Assembly: GCF_017357105.1 (NCBI RefSeq)
Contig: NZ_CP071596.1
Coordinates: 372,001 to 436,000 of the forward strand
Direction: 5' to 3'
DNA length: 64,000 nt
DNA from: Natronosalvus caseinilyticus
Lineage (GTDB): Archaea > Halobacteriota > Halobacteria > Halobacteriales > Natrialbaceae
A program made the position numbers and the translations under genes. The notes under the pieces were generated by a model that was not told the origin of the DNA, ran no database searches, and saw nothing but the letters and a program-made list of their open reading frames with translations. Shown piece after piece: positions 25,643 to 33,452 of the stretch. Within the stretch, counting starts at the first letter, position 1, and the number at the start of each line of letters is the position of its first letter.

Positions 25643-26260
25643 ATGGCGAACAGTGACCGCGGAAGTGACAACGGTAGTGATGGCGGTAGTAGCAGTACCA
25701 GCGACGGAATCCCTACCGCCAGGAACGTCGATCACGTCGGAATTACCGTCCCCGACCTTGAGGAAGCGATCGCATTCTTCGAGGACGCCCTCGGCTGCGA
25801 GACCATCTACCGAGCGACGCCCCCGGTCGACGACTCGGTTCAGGACTGGATGCACCGAAACCTCGGCGTTCACCCCGAATCCACGATGCGACTCGCGCGA
25901 CTCCGGTGTGGCCCTACGACGAACGTCGAACTGCTCGAGTACGACGACCCGACCCAGACCGACGAGCACCCGAAAAACAGCGACGCAGGCGCGGCCCACC
26001 TCGCGTTCTTCGTCGAGGACGTCGACGCGGCCGTCGCCTACCTCGAGGACGTTGACGGCGTCGAACTGCAGGGTGAACCGCGGTACAACGAGGAGGGCCC
26101 CGAGGAAGGGCAGGTCTTCGTCTACTTCAGAGCCCCGTGGGGACTGCAGTTAGAGCTCATATTCACGCCCGACGACGTAGGATACACGAAGTCGACCGAC
26201 GCTCGAGCGTTCGGTCCCGCGCCGGAGTGGGATGCCGAGCCGTCGTGGTCGTCCGAGTGA
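25643..26260 (+). CDS. VOC-superfamily (glyoxalase/dioxygenase fold) protein
   Basis: A 205-residue protein. The first 25 residues are a Ser/Gly/Asp-rich low-complexity tail. The VOC core starts with NVDHVGITVPDLEEAIAFFE near residue 28, a strand-helix signature that carries a His metal ligand, and ends with VYFRAPWGLQLELI near residue 160, which carries a Glu ligand. Only one pair of beta-alpha-beta-beta-beta modules is present, so it likely works as a dimer. Methylmalonyl-CoA epimerase, glyoxalase I and extradiol dioxygenases share the fold; the motifs do not decide between them. Confidence 0.85.
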   Translation: MANSDRGSDNGSDGGSSSTSDGIPTARNVDHVGITVPDLEEAIAFFEDALGCETIYRATPPVDDSVQDWMHRNLGVHPESTMRLARLRCGPTTNVELLEYDDPTQTDEHPKNSDAGAAHLAFFVEDVDAAVAYLEDVDGVELQGEPRYNEEGPEEGQVFVYFRAPWGLQLELIFTPDDVGYTKSTDARAFGPAPEWDAEPSWSSE

Positions 26261-26315
26261 TCGAGAGTCGGCCGTTCCTCGAGGTCCGCCCAGGGTCGAG
26301 CGTCTGGTCGATCGT

Positions 26316-26331
26316 CCCCCCCCCCCCCCCC
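26316..26331 (+). repeat. Homopolymer run of 16 C
   Basis: Sixteen consecutive C lie between the VOC gene (ends 26260) and the OsmC gene (starts 26388), ending 27 nt before the OsmC TATA box at 26358-26364. It could be slippage-prone and on the minus strand is a run of 16 G. Its length should be verified in reads. Confidence 0.85.
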
Positions 26332-26357
26332 TCCCTCGAGGCGAGGACCATGCAAAC

Positions 26358-26364
26358 CTATAAC
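26358..26364 (+). promoter_or_regulatory. TATA box of the osmC-like gene
   Basis: CTATAAC is centred 27 nt before the ATG at 26388, so the transcript is expected to be leaderless. Confidence 0.55.
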
Positions 26365-26387
26365 GTGGTAGCGAAGTAGACACGAAC

Positions 26388-26921
26388 ATGGCGAATTCCG
26401 AGTACCACCGGTATCCCTGGGACGGCCCCGAAGACGACGCGATAGCGGATTCGGACGACGACCTCGACGACGGACCGACCGCGACGATGGTCGCCTCGAA
26501 CGATCGAACGAACTACGTCCGCGTCCAGAACCATGCCCTGTACATCGACGAACCCGAACACCTCTCGCACTCGTTCAAGAAAGGGGGCCGAGGGGAAGCC
26601 CCGAGCGCGCTCGGCTACCTGTTGACGGCCGCGATGGGCTGTCAGGTAAACTCCCTCGAGCAGATGCTCCACAAGGCTCGGCTGACCGAGTACGAGATCG
26701 ACGCCGAGTGCACGGGCTACACGTTCCTCGAGGACGACGTCAAGCGCGTCCAGAAGATCGACCTCCGGATTACCTTGAGCGTTCCCGAGGCCGAGGAGTC
26801 GCGGGCGAACCGCTGTCTCGAGGTCTACGAGAAGGGGTGCGTCGTCGGGGAGACGCTGAAGCGAGGGATCGACCTCAAGGTCGCAAAACGCCTCGTCCTG
26901 GACGACGACGTCGCCGAGTAG
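26388..26921 (+). CDS. OsmC-family protein
   Basis: A 177-residue OsmC/Ohr-fold protein, a thiol peroxidase family that reduces organic hydroperoxides. An acidic N-terminal extension (residues 1-35) precedes the fold. The two active-site cysteines are C85 in LTAAMGCQVN and C151 in YEKGCVVGETL. The Glu that usually lies about ten residues before the first Cys in Ohr (PEELL-type) is not obvious; the segment reads APSALGYLL. It is therefore closer to the general OsmC/YhfA branch than to Ohr. A second OsmC domain occurs in this window fused to an E2 acyltransferase (31575-33290). Confidence 0.9.
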   Translation: MANSEYHRYPWDGPEDDAIADSDDDLDDGPTATMVASNDRTNYVRVQNHALYIDEPEHLSHSFKKGGRGEAPSALGYLLTAAMGCQVNSLEQMLHKARLTEYEIDAECTGYTFLEDDVKRVQKIDLRITLSVPEAEESRANRCLEVYEKGCVVGETLKRGIDLKVAKRLVLDDDVAE

Positions 26922-26940
26922 GCGACGGAAAACGTATTCT

Positions 26941-26961
26941 GTATGCCCTAAGGGTGTTTCA
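26941..26961 (-). repeat. Copy D of the 21-nt motif (weaker)
   Basis: Contains CCTAAGGGTGTTTCA and matches copy A at 16 of 21 positions. It lies between the convergent osmC-like and cyclase-family genes, 12 nt from the end of the latter. Confidence 0.3.
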
Positions 26962-26973
26962 GAGAGTCGAGAA

Positions 26974-27756
26974 TTAGAGATCTTTGAAGACGACCGTCCG
27001 GCAGAACGCCGCCTCGCCGTTGTCCCACTTCCAGGGGAACGAACCGATCGTTACGCGTTCGTTGAGCACGTCCGGGTGGTCGATGTCGCCGCCGAGGTTC
27101 TCGACCATCATCAGGTTCTCCGAGAGCGAGTTCTTGTGGACGTAGAGCCACTCGTCGTCGGGGAGCAGCTCCTCGATCGGCGCTCCGAGTTTCTCTTCCA
27201 TCTCGCCCGGCAGGTCGAGGTCCTGACGGTAGTTCCGAATCGCCGTGTTGAGTGGATGTTCGATCGCCGGCGTGTCGTTACCGACCCACGGGAAGTCCAT
27301 CTCGACCCACCAGTCGGTGAATTCCTTGTGCGGGCCGGGGTGTTTCGCGAAGTACGTGAGTTCGTTCGGGTTCTCGCCGGTCTGGAAGTACTCCTTCCAG
27401 CCGGTGTAGAGCACGAGGATGTCTCCCTTCTTGATCTCGAGGCCGGCCTCCTCGGCCGCCTCCTGGCAGTGTTCGGGTTTGATGATGTCGTACTCGCCGA
27501 CCTTGTCGGAGATGTCGAGTACGAGTCCGGTGCCGAACAGTCGGTCCATCGGAATCTCGGAGATGTCCCAGCCCTCCGGATCGAAGTGAAGCGGTGCGTC
27601 AATGTGGGTGCCGATGTGTATCGCGGTGTTGATCTTTAGCGAGTGATTGACGTCCTTGCTAAAGCGGTGTACGGCCTGTACTTCGGGATCGTCGAAGTAC
27701 GGCCACGGCCACGTATTCGCGCCCCACGGCTGATTGAGGTCGTATAATTCGACCAT
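26974..27756 (-). CDS. Cyclase-family hydrolase (kynurenine formamidase-like fold)
   Basis: A 260-residue metal hydrolase of the cyclase superfamily. The metal motif H-x-G-T-H-x-D-x-P-x-H is complete: H47, H51, D53 and H57 in HIGTHIDAPLHF. Family members hydrolyse N-formylkynurenine, isatin or other cyclic amides and lactones. The ATG at 27756 is supported by a TATA box at 27780-27787 (centre 27 nt upstream), giving a leaderless mRNA. It is flanked on the same strand by a zinc alcohol dehydrogenase gene. No other tryptophan-catabolism gene is visible, so the substrate is open. Confidence 0.87.
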   Translation of the reverse strand: MVELYDLNQPWGANTWPWPYFDDPEVQAVHRFSKDVNHSLKINTAIHIGTHIDAPLHFDPEGWDISEIPMDRLFGTGLVLDISDKVGEYDIIKPEHCQEAAEEAGLEIKKGDILVLYTGWKEYFQTGENPNELTYFAKHPGPHKEFTDWWVEMDFPWVGNDTPAIEHPLNTAIRNYRQDLDLPGEMEEKLGAPIEELLPDDEWLYVHKNSLSENLMMVENLGGDIDHPDVLNERVTIGSFPWKWDNGEAAFCRTVVFKDL

Positions 27757-27779
27757 GTCTCTCGAATCGCAATCGCCCC

Positions 27780-27787
27780 TATTAAAC
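27780..27787 (-). promoter_or_regulatory. TATA box of the cyclase-family gene
   Basis: TATTAAAC on the plus strand (GTTTAATA on the minus strand) is centred 27 nt before the ATG at 27756; leaderless transcript expected. Confidence 0.55.
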
Positions 27788-27865
27788 CTTAGCACCGTCA
27801 CAAAGTGAGGCACGCACGATAGGGCTCACGTGGCGCTTTCTGGTGTCCGAGACGGATCTGTCCGG

Positions 27866-28975
27866 TCAGTTCGTCGTGCCCGCGAGTTCCTGCTGGATTG
27901 CCGTCCGGTCGACCTCGTCCGGATCGCGGCCGGGGTACAGCATGACGCGGAATGCACCGCCCTCGCGCTCGCGGAACGCCTCGATCGCGTCCTCGAACTC
28001 CGAGAGCGCGAACCGGTGGGTGATGAGTGGGTCCACGTCGATCTGGTCGCGGGCGATCATGTCGAACCCCTCGCGGCAGATCCACTTTGGGTTCGCGACG
28101 CTCCCGTAGATGTTCTTGTGACCGACGACGATTTCTCGCAGGTCGACGTTCAGCTTCCGGCCGGGGCTCGTCGATCCGGCGAGGACGACCGAGCCCCCAC
28201 GACGCGCCATCTCGACCGCCTGGGCGCTCGCGGCCTCCGAGCCGGCGAGTTCGACGACCAGATCCGGACCGCCACCGAGCAGGTCGGTCACGTGCTCGAC
28301 GACGTCGTCGACCTCGTGGATATTGATCAGGTGATCCGGCCCCATTTCCCTCGCTGGCTCGAGGCGCTCGTCCCTGGTCCCCGTGAGGATCACGTTGTCG
28401 GCGCCCTGGTGGCGCGCGATCTGCACTGCGGCAAGGCCGATCGCACCGGGACCGATGACGACGACGTCGTCGCCGCCGCTGATCCCGGCGCGTTCGATGG
28501 CGTGGAGCGCGACCCCGGCGGTCTCGCAGAACGCCCCCTGATCGTAGTCCATGTTTTCGGGGATCACGTGCAATGCCCGCGTGTCGACGGCGACGTACTC
28601 GGCCAGACCGCCGTCGGTCGTGAAGCCGATATGGGCGTGACCGCGGTCGGTCTCCCCGTAGTGCTCACAGAGGTTGTAGAGTCCCTCCATACACCGCGGA
28701 CACTCGCCACAGCCGACGTGCGGTTCGGCGGCGACGCGGTCACCGACGTCGAGTCGGGTGACGCCCTCACCCAGATCGACGACTTCACCGGCCCACTCGT
28801 GACCGGGGATGTGCGGATACGTCGTCGCCGGGTACTCGCCGCGGAGGATTTTCAGGTCGCTGCCACAGATCGTCGTCGACTCGACTCGAACGAGCGCTTC
28901 CCCGCGCCCCGGTTCGGGCCGGTCCACGTCACGAACGTCGACTTCGTTCGGTTCCGGAAAGACTACTGCTTCCAT
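27866..28975 (-). CDS. Zinc-dependent alcohol dehydrogenase (MDR family)
   Basis: A 369-residue MDR dehydrogenase with TTICGSDLK, IPGHEW and the structural-zinc cluster CGECPRCMEGLYNLC. The nucleotide site is VVVIGPGAIGLAAVQIARHQG. The C-terminal 15-20 residues (DPDEVDRTAIQQELAGTTN) form a polar tail not seen in the three other MDR alcohol dehydrogenases of the window. A GTTAAAC element at 29008-29014 lies about 36 nt upstream, giving a leader of roughly 9 nt. It resembles L-threonine/sorbitol/galactitol-phosphate dehydrogenases. Substrate unknown. Confidence 0.92.
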   Translation of the reverse strand: MEAVVFPEPNEVDVRDVDRPEPGRGEALVRVESTTICGSDLKILRGEYPATTYPHIPGHEWAGEVVDLGEGVTRLDVGDRVAAEPHVGCGECPRCMEGLYNLCEHYGETDRGHAHIGFTTDGGLAEYVAVDTRALHVIPENMDYDQGAFCETAGVALHAIERAGISGGDDVVVIGPGAIGLAAVQIARHQGADNVILTGTRDERLEPAREMGPDHLINIHEVDDVVEHVTDLLGGGPDLVVELAGSEAASAQAVEMARRGGSVVLAGSTSPGRKLNVDLREIVVGHKNIYGSVANPKWICREGFDMIARDQIDVDPLITHRFALSEFEDAIEAFREREGGAFRVMLYPGRDPDEVDRTAIQQELAGTTN

Positions 28976-29155
28976 GGGTGTCTATCACACCCTTCTCGAG
29001 TGACACAGTTAAACGATGTCATCGTTTCGTGATAGGACGGTCTGGGCGGAAGAAGCGCTCCGGCGTGGGCAACTCTCCGACCGAACCCGGCAGTTTGCGA
29101 CCGGCTCGGACGACGGCAACGATTAAGCTATTCCGTGTCACAGTGAAACTCGAGC

Positions 29156-29410
29156 ATGGAACAGCGAGATCACCACCGATCGTCTACCACCCTCGTGGCC
29201 GACGTCGTCTCCTCGGTCGCTCAGCACGCCGGAACCGATCCCCTGGCGCTGCCGCCGCTTTACGAGTTCGTCGACGCGGATGCACTCGAACGACTCCTGA
29301 GCACTCCGGCGAACGACGTTTCGGTGACGTTCACCTACGCTGGCGTTCGCCTCGAAGTCCGGAGCGACGGTGCTGTGCGCGCGCTCTCGAGCGCTGAAGC
29401 GAGCGAGTGA
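29156..29410 (+). CDS. HalOD1 output-domain protein
   Basis: An 84-residue stand-alone halobacterial output domain 1. The core pattern STTLVADVVSSVAQHAGTDP followed by LPPLYEFVDADALERLL and a C-terminal VTFTYAGVRLEVRSDGAVRAL matches the family, which in haloarchaea is attached to response regulators or stands alone. A second copy is at 46204. The function is unknown; a role as signalling output is inferred from domain combinations in other proteins. Confidence 0.85.
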   Translation: MEQRDHHRSSTTLVADVVSSVAQHAGTDPLALPPLYEFVDADALERLLSTPANDVSVTFTYAGVRLEVRSDGAVRALSSAEASE

Positions 29411-29516
29411 CGTGATAGCCAGCAGCGACGGCTATAATCGGTCAGCGGTCGTGCCGGCGTCGAACTGGTCGAGGTGCCGGCGTCGACTCTCCTCACCGAT
29501 GAACAAACGTTATGAT

Positions 29517-29530
29517 ATAGCACGCGCTAT
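29517..29530. promoter_or_regulatory. Small dyad between TATA box and start of the aldehyde dehydrogenase gene
   Basis: ATAGC and GCTAT are separated by ACGC at 29517-29530. The sequence TATGATATAG just upstream could be the TATA box, with the ATG at 29540. A protein bound to this dyad would sit at the transcription start. Confidence 0.35.
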
Positions 29531-29539
29531 CGACCAGGT

Positions 29540-31003
29540 ATGAGCTTCGACCGAGCCTGGCAACTGTACGTCGACGGCGAGTTCGTCGAATCGGAATCCG
29601 AGAATCGAATGGACGTCGTGAACCCGGCTACGGGTGAGTCGTTCGCGACGGCGCCCGACGGAACGGCAGCGGACGCTCGAGCGGCCATCGACGCCGCCCG
29701 CGACGCGTTTGAGGAGTGGCGCTGGAGCGACCCGACGGACCGCGCCGCGCTCCTGAATCGAATCGCGGACGAAATCGCGTCTCACCGCGACGAGTTGATC
29801 GAACTCGAGACCCTGGAGAACGGCAAGCCCCTGTACCAGTCCGGAAACGACGTCGCCGCCGCCGAGAAGACGTTTCGGTACTACGCCGGCGGCGTCGACA
29901 AATTCTACGGCGACACGATGACACACACACCGGAGGAGGTGCGTCAGACCACGTACGAGCCCTACGGCGTCGTCGGCGCCATCATTCCCTGGAACTGGCC
30001 GCCGATGCACACGGCGGACTTCGTCTCCGTCGCGCTGGCGACCGGCAACACCGTCGTCCTGAAGCCGGCCCCCGACACCCCGCTGTCGTCGATTCGGATC
30101 GCGGAACTGGCTGCGGACATCGTGCCGGACGGCGTCTTCAACGTCGTCACCGGCGGCCTCGAGCCAGGAATCGAACTGACGAGTAACCCCGACGTGGACA
30201 TGGTGACGTTCACCGGGAGCGACGCCAACGGCGAGAAGGTGCTGTCGTCGACCGCGGACAACATCACGCCGACGATGATGGAACTCGGCGGCAAGAACCC
30301 CGCGCTGGTCTTCCCGGACGTCGACCTCGAGCGAACGGTCAGCGGGGTGGTCCGGAGCGCCTTTTACAACAGCGGACAGGCCTGTTCGGGGAGCGAGCGC
30401 CTGCTCGTCCACGAGGACGTCTACGACGAGTTCGTCTCATCGATGGCCGATGCGGTGTCGAGCCTGGTCGTCGGCGACGGCCGAAACGAGGACACGCAGG
30501 TCGGGCCGATGGCCAACCAGGCCCAGGAGGAGAAGGTCCTGGACGCGCTCGAGTCCGCGCGCGAGGAGGGCGCGGAGGTGCTGGCGCAGGCGGACCTCCC
30601 CGACGAGTCCGACCTCGAGAACGGCTACTGGGCGCCGCCGACACTCCTCGGAAACGCCGACCGCTCGATGGACGTCTTCCAGGAGGAGATCTTTGGCCCA
30701 GTGATCGCCGCCGTCCCGTTCACGTCCGAGGAGGAAGCGGTCGACCTCGCGAACGACGTCGACTACGGCCTCACCGGGTCGGTCTGGACCGGCAACGTGA
30801 GCCGGGCTCACCGCGTGGCGGCCCAGCTCGAGATCGGGCTCGTCGCGGTCAACAACCCCAACCGCGGCGGCCTCGGCATCCCGTTCGGCGGCTACAAGCG
30901 GAGTGGAATCGGCCGCAAGAAGGACTTCACCGAGACGATGCGCGAGTTCACCCAGCCGAAGTCAATCAGGATCGACCTCACCGACGATCACTTCGATCTA
31001 TAG
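29540..31003 (+). CDS. Aldehyde dehydrogenase (betaine/aminobutyraldehyde-like)
   Basis: A 487-residue NAD(P)-dependent aldehyde dehydrogenase. The oxyanion Asn is N152 in IIPWNWPP, the general base E248 in MELGGKNP and the nucleophile C282 in NSGQACSGSERL. C-terminal PFGGYKRSGIGRKKDFTETMREF is typical of class I/II and betaine-aldehyde dehydrogenases. It differs from the first aldehyde dehydrogenase (1177-2607), which has NN after the catalytic Glu. Its neighbours are the convergent cupin and the E2-OsmC gene, so it may oxidise an aldehyde produced by the zinc alcohol dehydrogenases. Confidence 0.93.
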   Translation: MSFDRAWQLYVDGEFVESESENRMDVVNPATGESFATAPDGTAADARAAIDAARDAFEEWRWSDPTDRAALLNRIADEIASHRDELIELETLENGKPLYQSGNDVAAAEKTFRYYAGGVDKFYGDTMTHTPEEVRQTTYEPYGVVGAIIPWNWPPMHTADFVSVALATGNTVVLKPAPDTPLSSIRIAELAADIVPDGVFNVVTGGLEPGIELTSNPDVDMVTFTGSDANGEKVLSSTADNITPTMMELGGKNPALVFPDVDLERTVSGVVRSAFYNSGQACSGSERLLVHEDVYDEFVSSMADAVSSLVVGDGRNEDTQVGPMANQAQEEKVLDALESAREEGAEVLAQADLPDESDLENGYWAPPTLLGNADRSMDVFQEEIFGPVIAAVPFTSEEEAVDLANDVDYGLTGSVWTGNVSRAHRVAAQLEIGLVAVNNPNRGGLGIPFGGYKRSGIGRKKDFTETMREFTQPKSIRIDLTDDHFDL

Positions 31004-31027
31004 GTCCGAACCCGTCGAGGTGGACGC

Positions 31028-31510
31028 TCAGTCGGCGCTCTCCGGCTTCCACGTACACTCCTCGCCGAAGAACGTGGTGTCGTGATCGCCGTTCGAGAAG
31101 TACTCGAAGACCTTCATCTGCTGGCCCTTTCGGGCGAACAGTCGGTGTCTGTCTCCCTCGCCGATCCAGGCAATCGTCCCGGCCTCGATGTCGTGTTCCT
31201 CGCCCTCGACCTCGAGGACGCCGTCACCCTCGAGGATGTAGAAGAAGTGGTCGGTTCCTTCGTGATAGTGTTCCGGACAGGCGACTTCGGGCCCGTAGGT
31301 GACGACGTCGACGAGGAGATCCCCGGCATCCGGAACGAGCCCCTTGTTGATCAGGATGTGTTTCGATCGGCCGTCGTGTTGACTGTCCATCTCGCCGGTC
31401 GCCGACTCGTGGTAAATCCTCGTACCGTCCCCCGCTTCGCGGAGGTCTTCGGCGTCGATCGCCGAGTCGGACAGGTCGCTGTGCGCGATGGAGTTCTCGG
31501 AGTCTGCCAT
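31028..31510 (-). CDS. Cupin-domain protein
   Basis: A 160-residue single cupin. Motif 1 reads YGPEVACPEHYHEGTDHFFYILEG (about residues 75-98, quoted in two overlapping parts by position), with His, His, Glu-type metal ligands, and motif 2 reads GTIAWIGEGDRHRLFARKG. The ATG at 31510 leaves a polar N-terminal tail of about 35 residues. It lies 64 nt downstream of the E2-OsmC gene on the same strand and could be co-transcribed with it. It is distinct from the shorter cupin at 19359. Function unknown: isomerase, dioxygenase or sensor. Confidence 0.83.
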   Translation of the reverse strand: MADSENSIAHSDLSDSAIDAEDLREAGDGTRIYHESATGEMDSQHDGRSKHILINKGLVPDAGDLLVDVVTYGPEVACPEHYHEGTDHFFYILEGDGVLEVEGEEHDIEAGTIAWIGEGDRHRLFARKGQQMKVFEYFSNGDHDTTFFGEECTWKPESAD

Positions 31511-31574
31511 GCATGCTGTCCTTTCACATGGGAGCACAAAAGTGTTCACGTCGCGACGACCGAAGGACGGACGT

Positions 31575-33290
31575 TCAGGACTGCTCGACGGTGATCGTCA
31601 CCGACTGTTCGAGGTCGTCGCTGACGATCCGGTTGACGTAACACGCTCGTTCGGCCGTCTGGACGACGCGCTTGACGTCGGACTCGTCGGCGGGGGAGGT
31701 GACGGTGATATCGACCTCGAGTCGTTCGATGGCGTCGTGGTCCGGTTCCGCGTCGACCTCGACCTCGACCCGATCGATCTCGACGTCGCGTCGCTCCGCG
31801 ATCGAGCCGATCATGAGCGTCAAGCAGGACGACAGACTCCCGAGGAACTGCTCGACCGGCGTCGGCGCCGTGTCGTCGCCGCCGTGATCCTCGGGTTCGT
31901 CCACGTCCCACTCGAAGCGTCGCGACTGGACGGTACCGCGCATGCTCCCGTCCGAGACCGCCCTCGCGCGACGACGCCCCTCGAGTTCGTCCGCGCGCTC
32001 CCGGAACGCGCCGGCTTGGTCCACACTCTCGCTCGAGGACCCGCCCCCGAGCGAGAGGAGGCGCGTCGGGTGCTCGAGTTCGTCCGCCAGGGCCTCGAGG
32101 AACTTCGCCGCGTCGGCCCCATCGACCGCGCGGTGATCGAACGTCAGCGAGAGGCCGAGGTGCGGTTCCACGTCGCCGTCGGCGGTCGGTTGTTGCGTGA
32201 TCGTCCCAACGCCGAGGATAGCGACCTCGGGGACGTTCAAGAGCGGGTCAAACGTCTCGACGCCGAAGTGGCCGAGATTCGTGACCGTGAACGTACCGTC
32301 CGACAGATCCTCCATGGTGAACTCCCGGCTCTGGACGCGGTCGACCAGCTCGCTGCGGGCCGCGTTGATGCCGACTAAGTCGAGTTCATCCACGTTATCG
32401 AGAACCGGCGTCACCAGTCCGTCGTCCACGTCGACGGCCACGCCGACGTTGACGTTGGCCGCGAGTTTGTGGACGCCGCCCTCGTACACGGCGTTGAACT
32501 CGGGATGGTCCCGGAGCGTCCTGGCGACGGCCTTGAGCAGGAAGTCGGTGAGCGAGACCTGTAGATCGCGATCAGCCGAGAGACTGTCCTTGAGAGCGAG
32601 GAGCGACTCGACGGACGCCGACCGGTTGAGCGTCACCTGCGGCGCCTGTTCGGCCGAGGTCGTCATCTGCCTGGCGACGGATCGACGGAGCTGTGATCCC
32701 TGGCGCTCCTCGTAGATTCCCCGACCGGCCGCAGCCGGTGTATCGGGGATGGCCGGTTCAACCGCTTCCCCGAGCGTCCCCGCCTCGACGGCGTCGATCA
32801 CGTCCCGTTCGACGACGGCCCCGTCCGGACCGCTTCCGTCCAGTGTGGCCAGCGCCGACTCGTCGACATCGAGATCGTTGTCGCGCACGTATGACCTGGC
32901 TCGAGGCGACACCTTCCCCTCGACTGCGAGCGCTGCGCCGCCACCCGCGCCCTCCGTCGTCGTAGCTGGTTCCCCGTCTGCCGGTTCTCCGTCGTCGCCC
33001 CCGCCGTCGTCGCCCTCGAGTTCTGCGAGGACGTCGTCGGGCACGCTCGCCCCTGGATCACCCACGTACGCGATCGGTGCACCGGGCTCGACCGCTTCCT
33101 CGAGGTCGACGAATCGCTCGAGCAAGACGCCGCCCTCGCGGGCTTCGACGTCGTTCGCGGTCTTTTCGGATTCGATGACGGCGATGACGTCGCCGGATTC
33201 GAACTCCTCGTCGGCGTCGACGGACCACTCGACGACGACCCCTTCCTCCATCGTCATCCCTAGCTGGGGCATGCGGACTGTGTAACCCAT
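31575..33290 (-). CDS. Dihydrolipoamide acyltransferase (E2) fused to a C-terminal OsmC domain
   Basis: A 571-residue multidomain E2. Residues 1-78 are a lipoyl domain with the lipoylation Lys in ESEKTAND (K43). Residues 79-122 form an acidic Gly/Pro linker. Residues 125-168 are a peripheral-subunit-binding domain (KVSPRARSYVRDNDLDV). Residues 197-411 are the catalytic core ending with HRAVDG (H386, D390). A short linker is followed at about 440-571 by an OsmC fold with TPVEQFLGSLSSC (E480, C489) and AERACYVNRIV (C550), the two-cysteine arrangement of OsmC/Ohr peroxidases. The reading frame is continuous with no stop or shift. E1 is at 21467-23447 and E3 at 37962-39377. The acyl substrate is unknown. 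The fusion predicts lipoyl-driven peroxide reduction in the complex. Confidence 0.9.
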   Translation of the reverse strand: MGYTVRMPQLGMTMEEGVVVEWSVDADEEFESGDVIAVIESEKTANDVEAREGGVLLERFVDLEEAVEPGAPIAYVGDPGASVPDDVLAELEGDDGGGDDGEPADGEPATTTEGAGGGAALAVEGKVSPRARSYVRDNDLDVDESALATLDGSGPDGAVVERDVIDAVEAGTLGEAVEPAIPDTPAAAGRGIYEERQGSQLRRSVARQMTTSAEQAPQVTLNRSASVESLLALKDSLSADRDLQVSLTDFLLKAVARTLRDHPEFNAVYEGGVHKLAANVNVGVAVDVDDGLVTPVLDNVDELDLVGINAARSELVDRVQSREFTMEDLSDGTFTVTNLGHFGVETFDPLLNVPEVAILGVGTITQQPTADGDVEPHLGLSLTFDHRAVDGADAAKFLEALADELEHPTRLLSLGGGSSSESVDQAGAFRERADELEGRRRARAVSDGSMRGTVQSRRFEWDVDEPEDHGGDDTAPTPVEQFLGSLSSCLTLMIGSIAERRDVEIDRVEVEVDAEPDHDAIERLEVDITVTSPADESDVKRVVQTAERACYVNRIVSDDLEQSVTITVEQS

Positions 33291-33314
33291 GGTAACACGT
33301 TAGATGCTACGGGG

Positions 33315-33324
33315 TAATATATAT
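33315..33324 (-). promoter_or_regulatory. TATA box of the E2-OsmC gene
   Basis: TAATATATAT on the plus strand is centred about 29-30 nt before the ATG at 33290. The 162-nt gap to the divergent alcohol dehydrogenase holds both promoters. Confidence 0.55.
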
Positions 33325-33422
33325 GACTGTAGCCTCAACGGAGGTTGTAGCGGCGAGCAGTCACGAGCAGCCACGATGAGTCGTCGGTACGGGATTCCTG
33401 TTGAATCGCTTCCAGCGAAACA

Positions 33423-33430
33423 ATTATAAT
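33423..33430 (+). promoter_or_regulatory. TATA box (with BRE-like element) of the alcohol dehydrogenase at 33453
   Basis: ATTATAAT preceded by GCGAAACA is centred 26-27 nt before the ATG at 33453, a textbook haloarchaeal leaderless promoter. It supports this start over an in-frame GTG at 33432. Confidence 0.6.
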
Positions 33431-33452
33431 CGTGTCTTCAGTAGCAGGGGGT

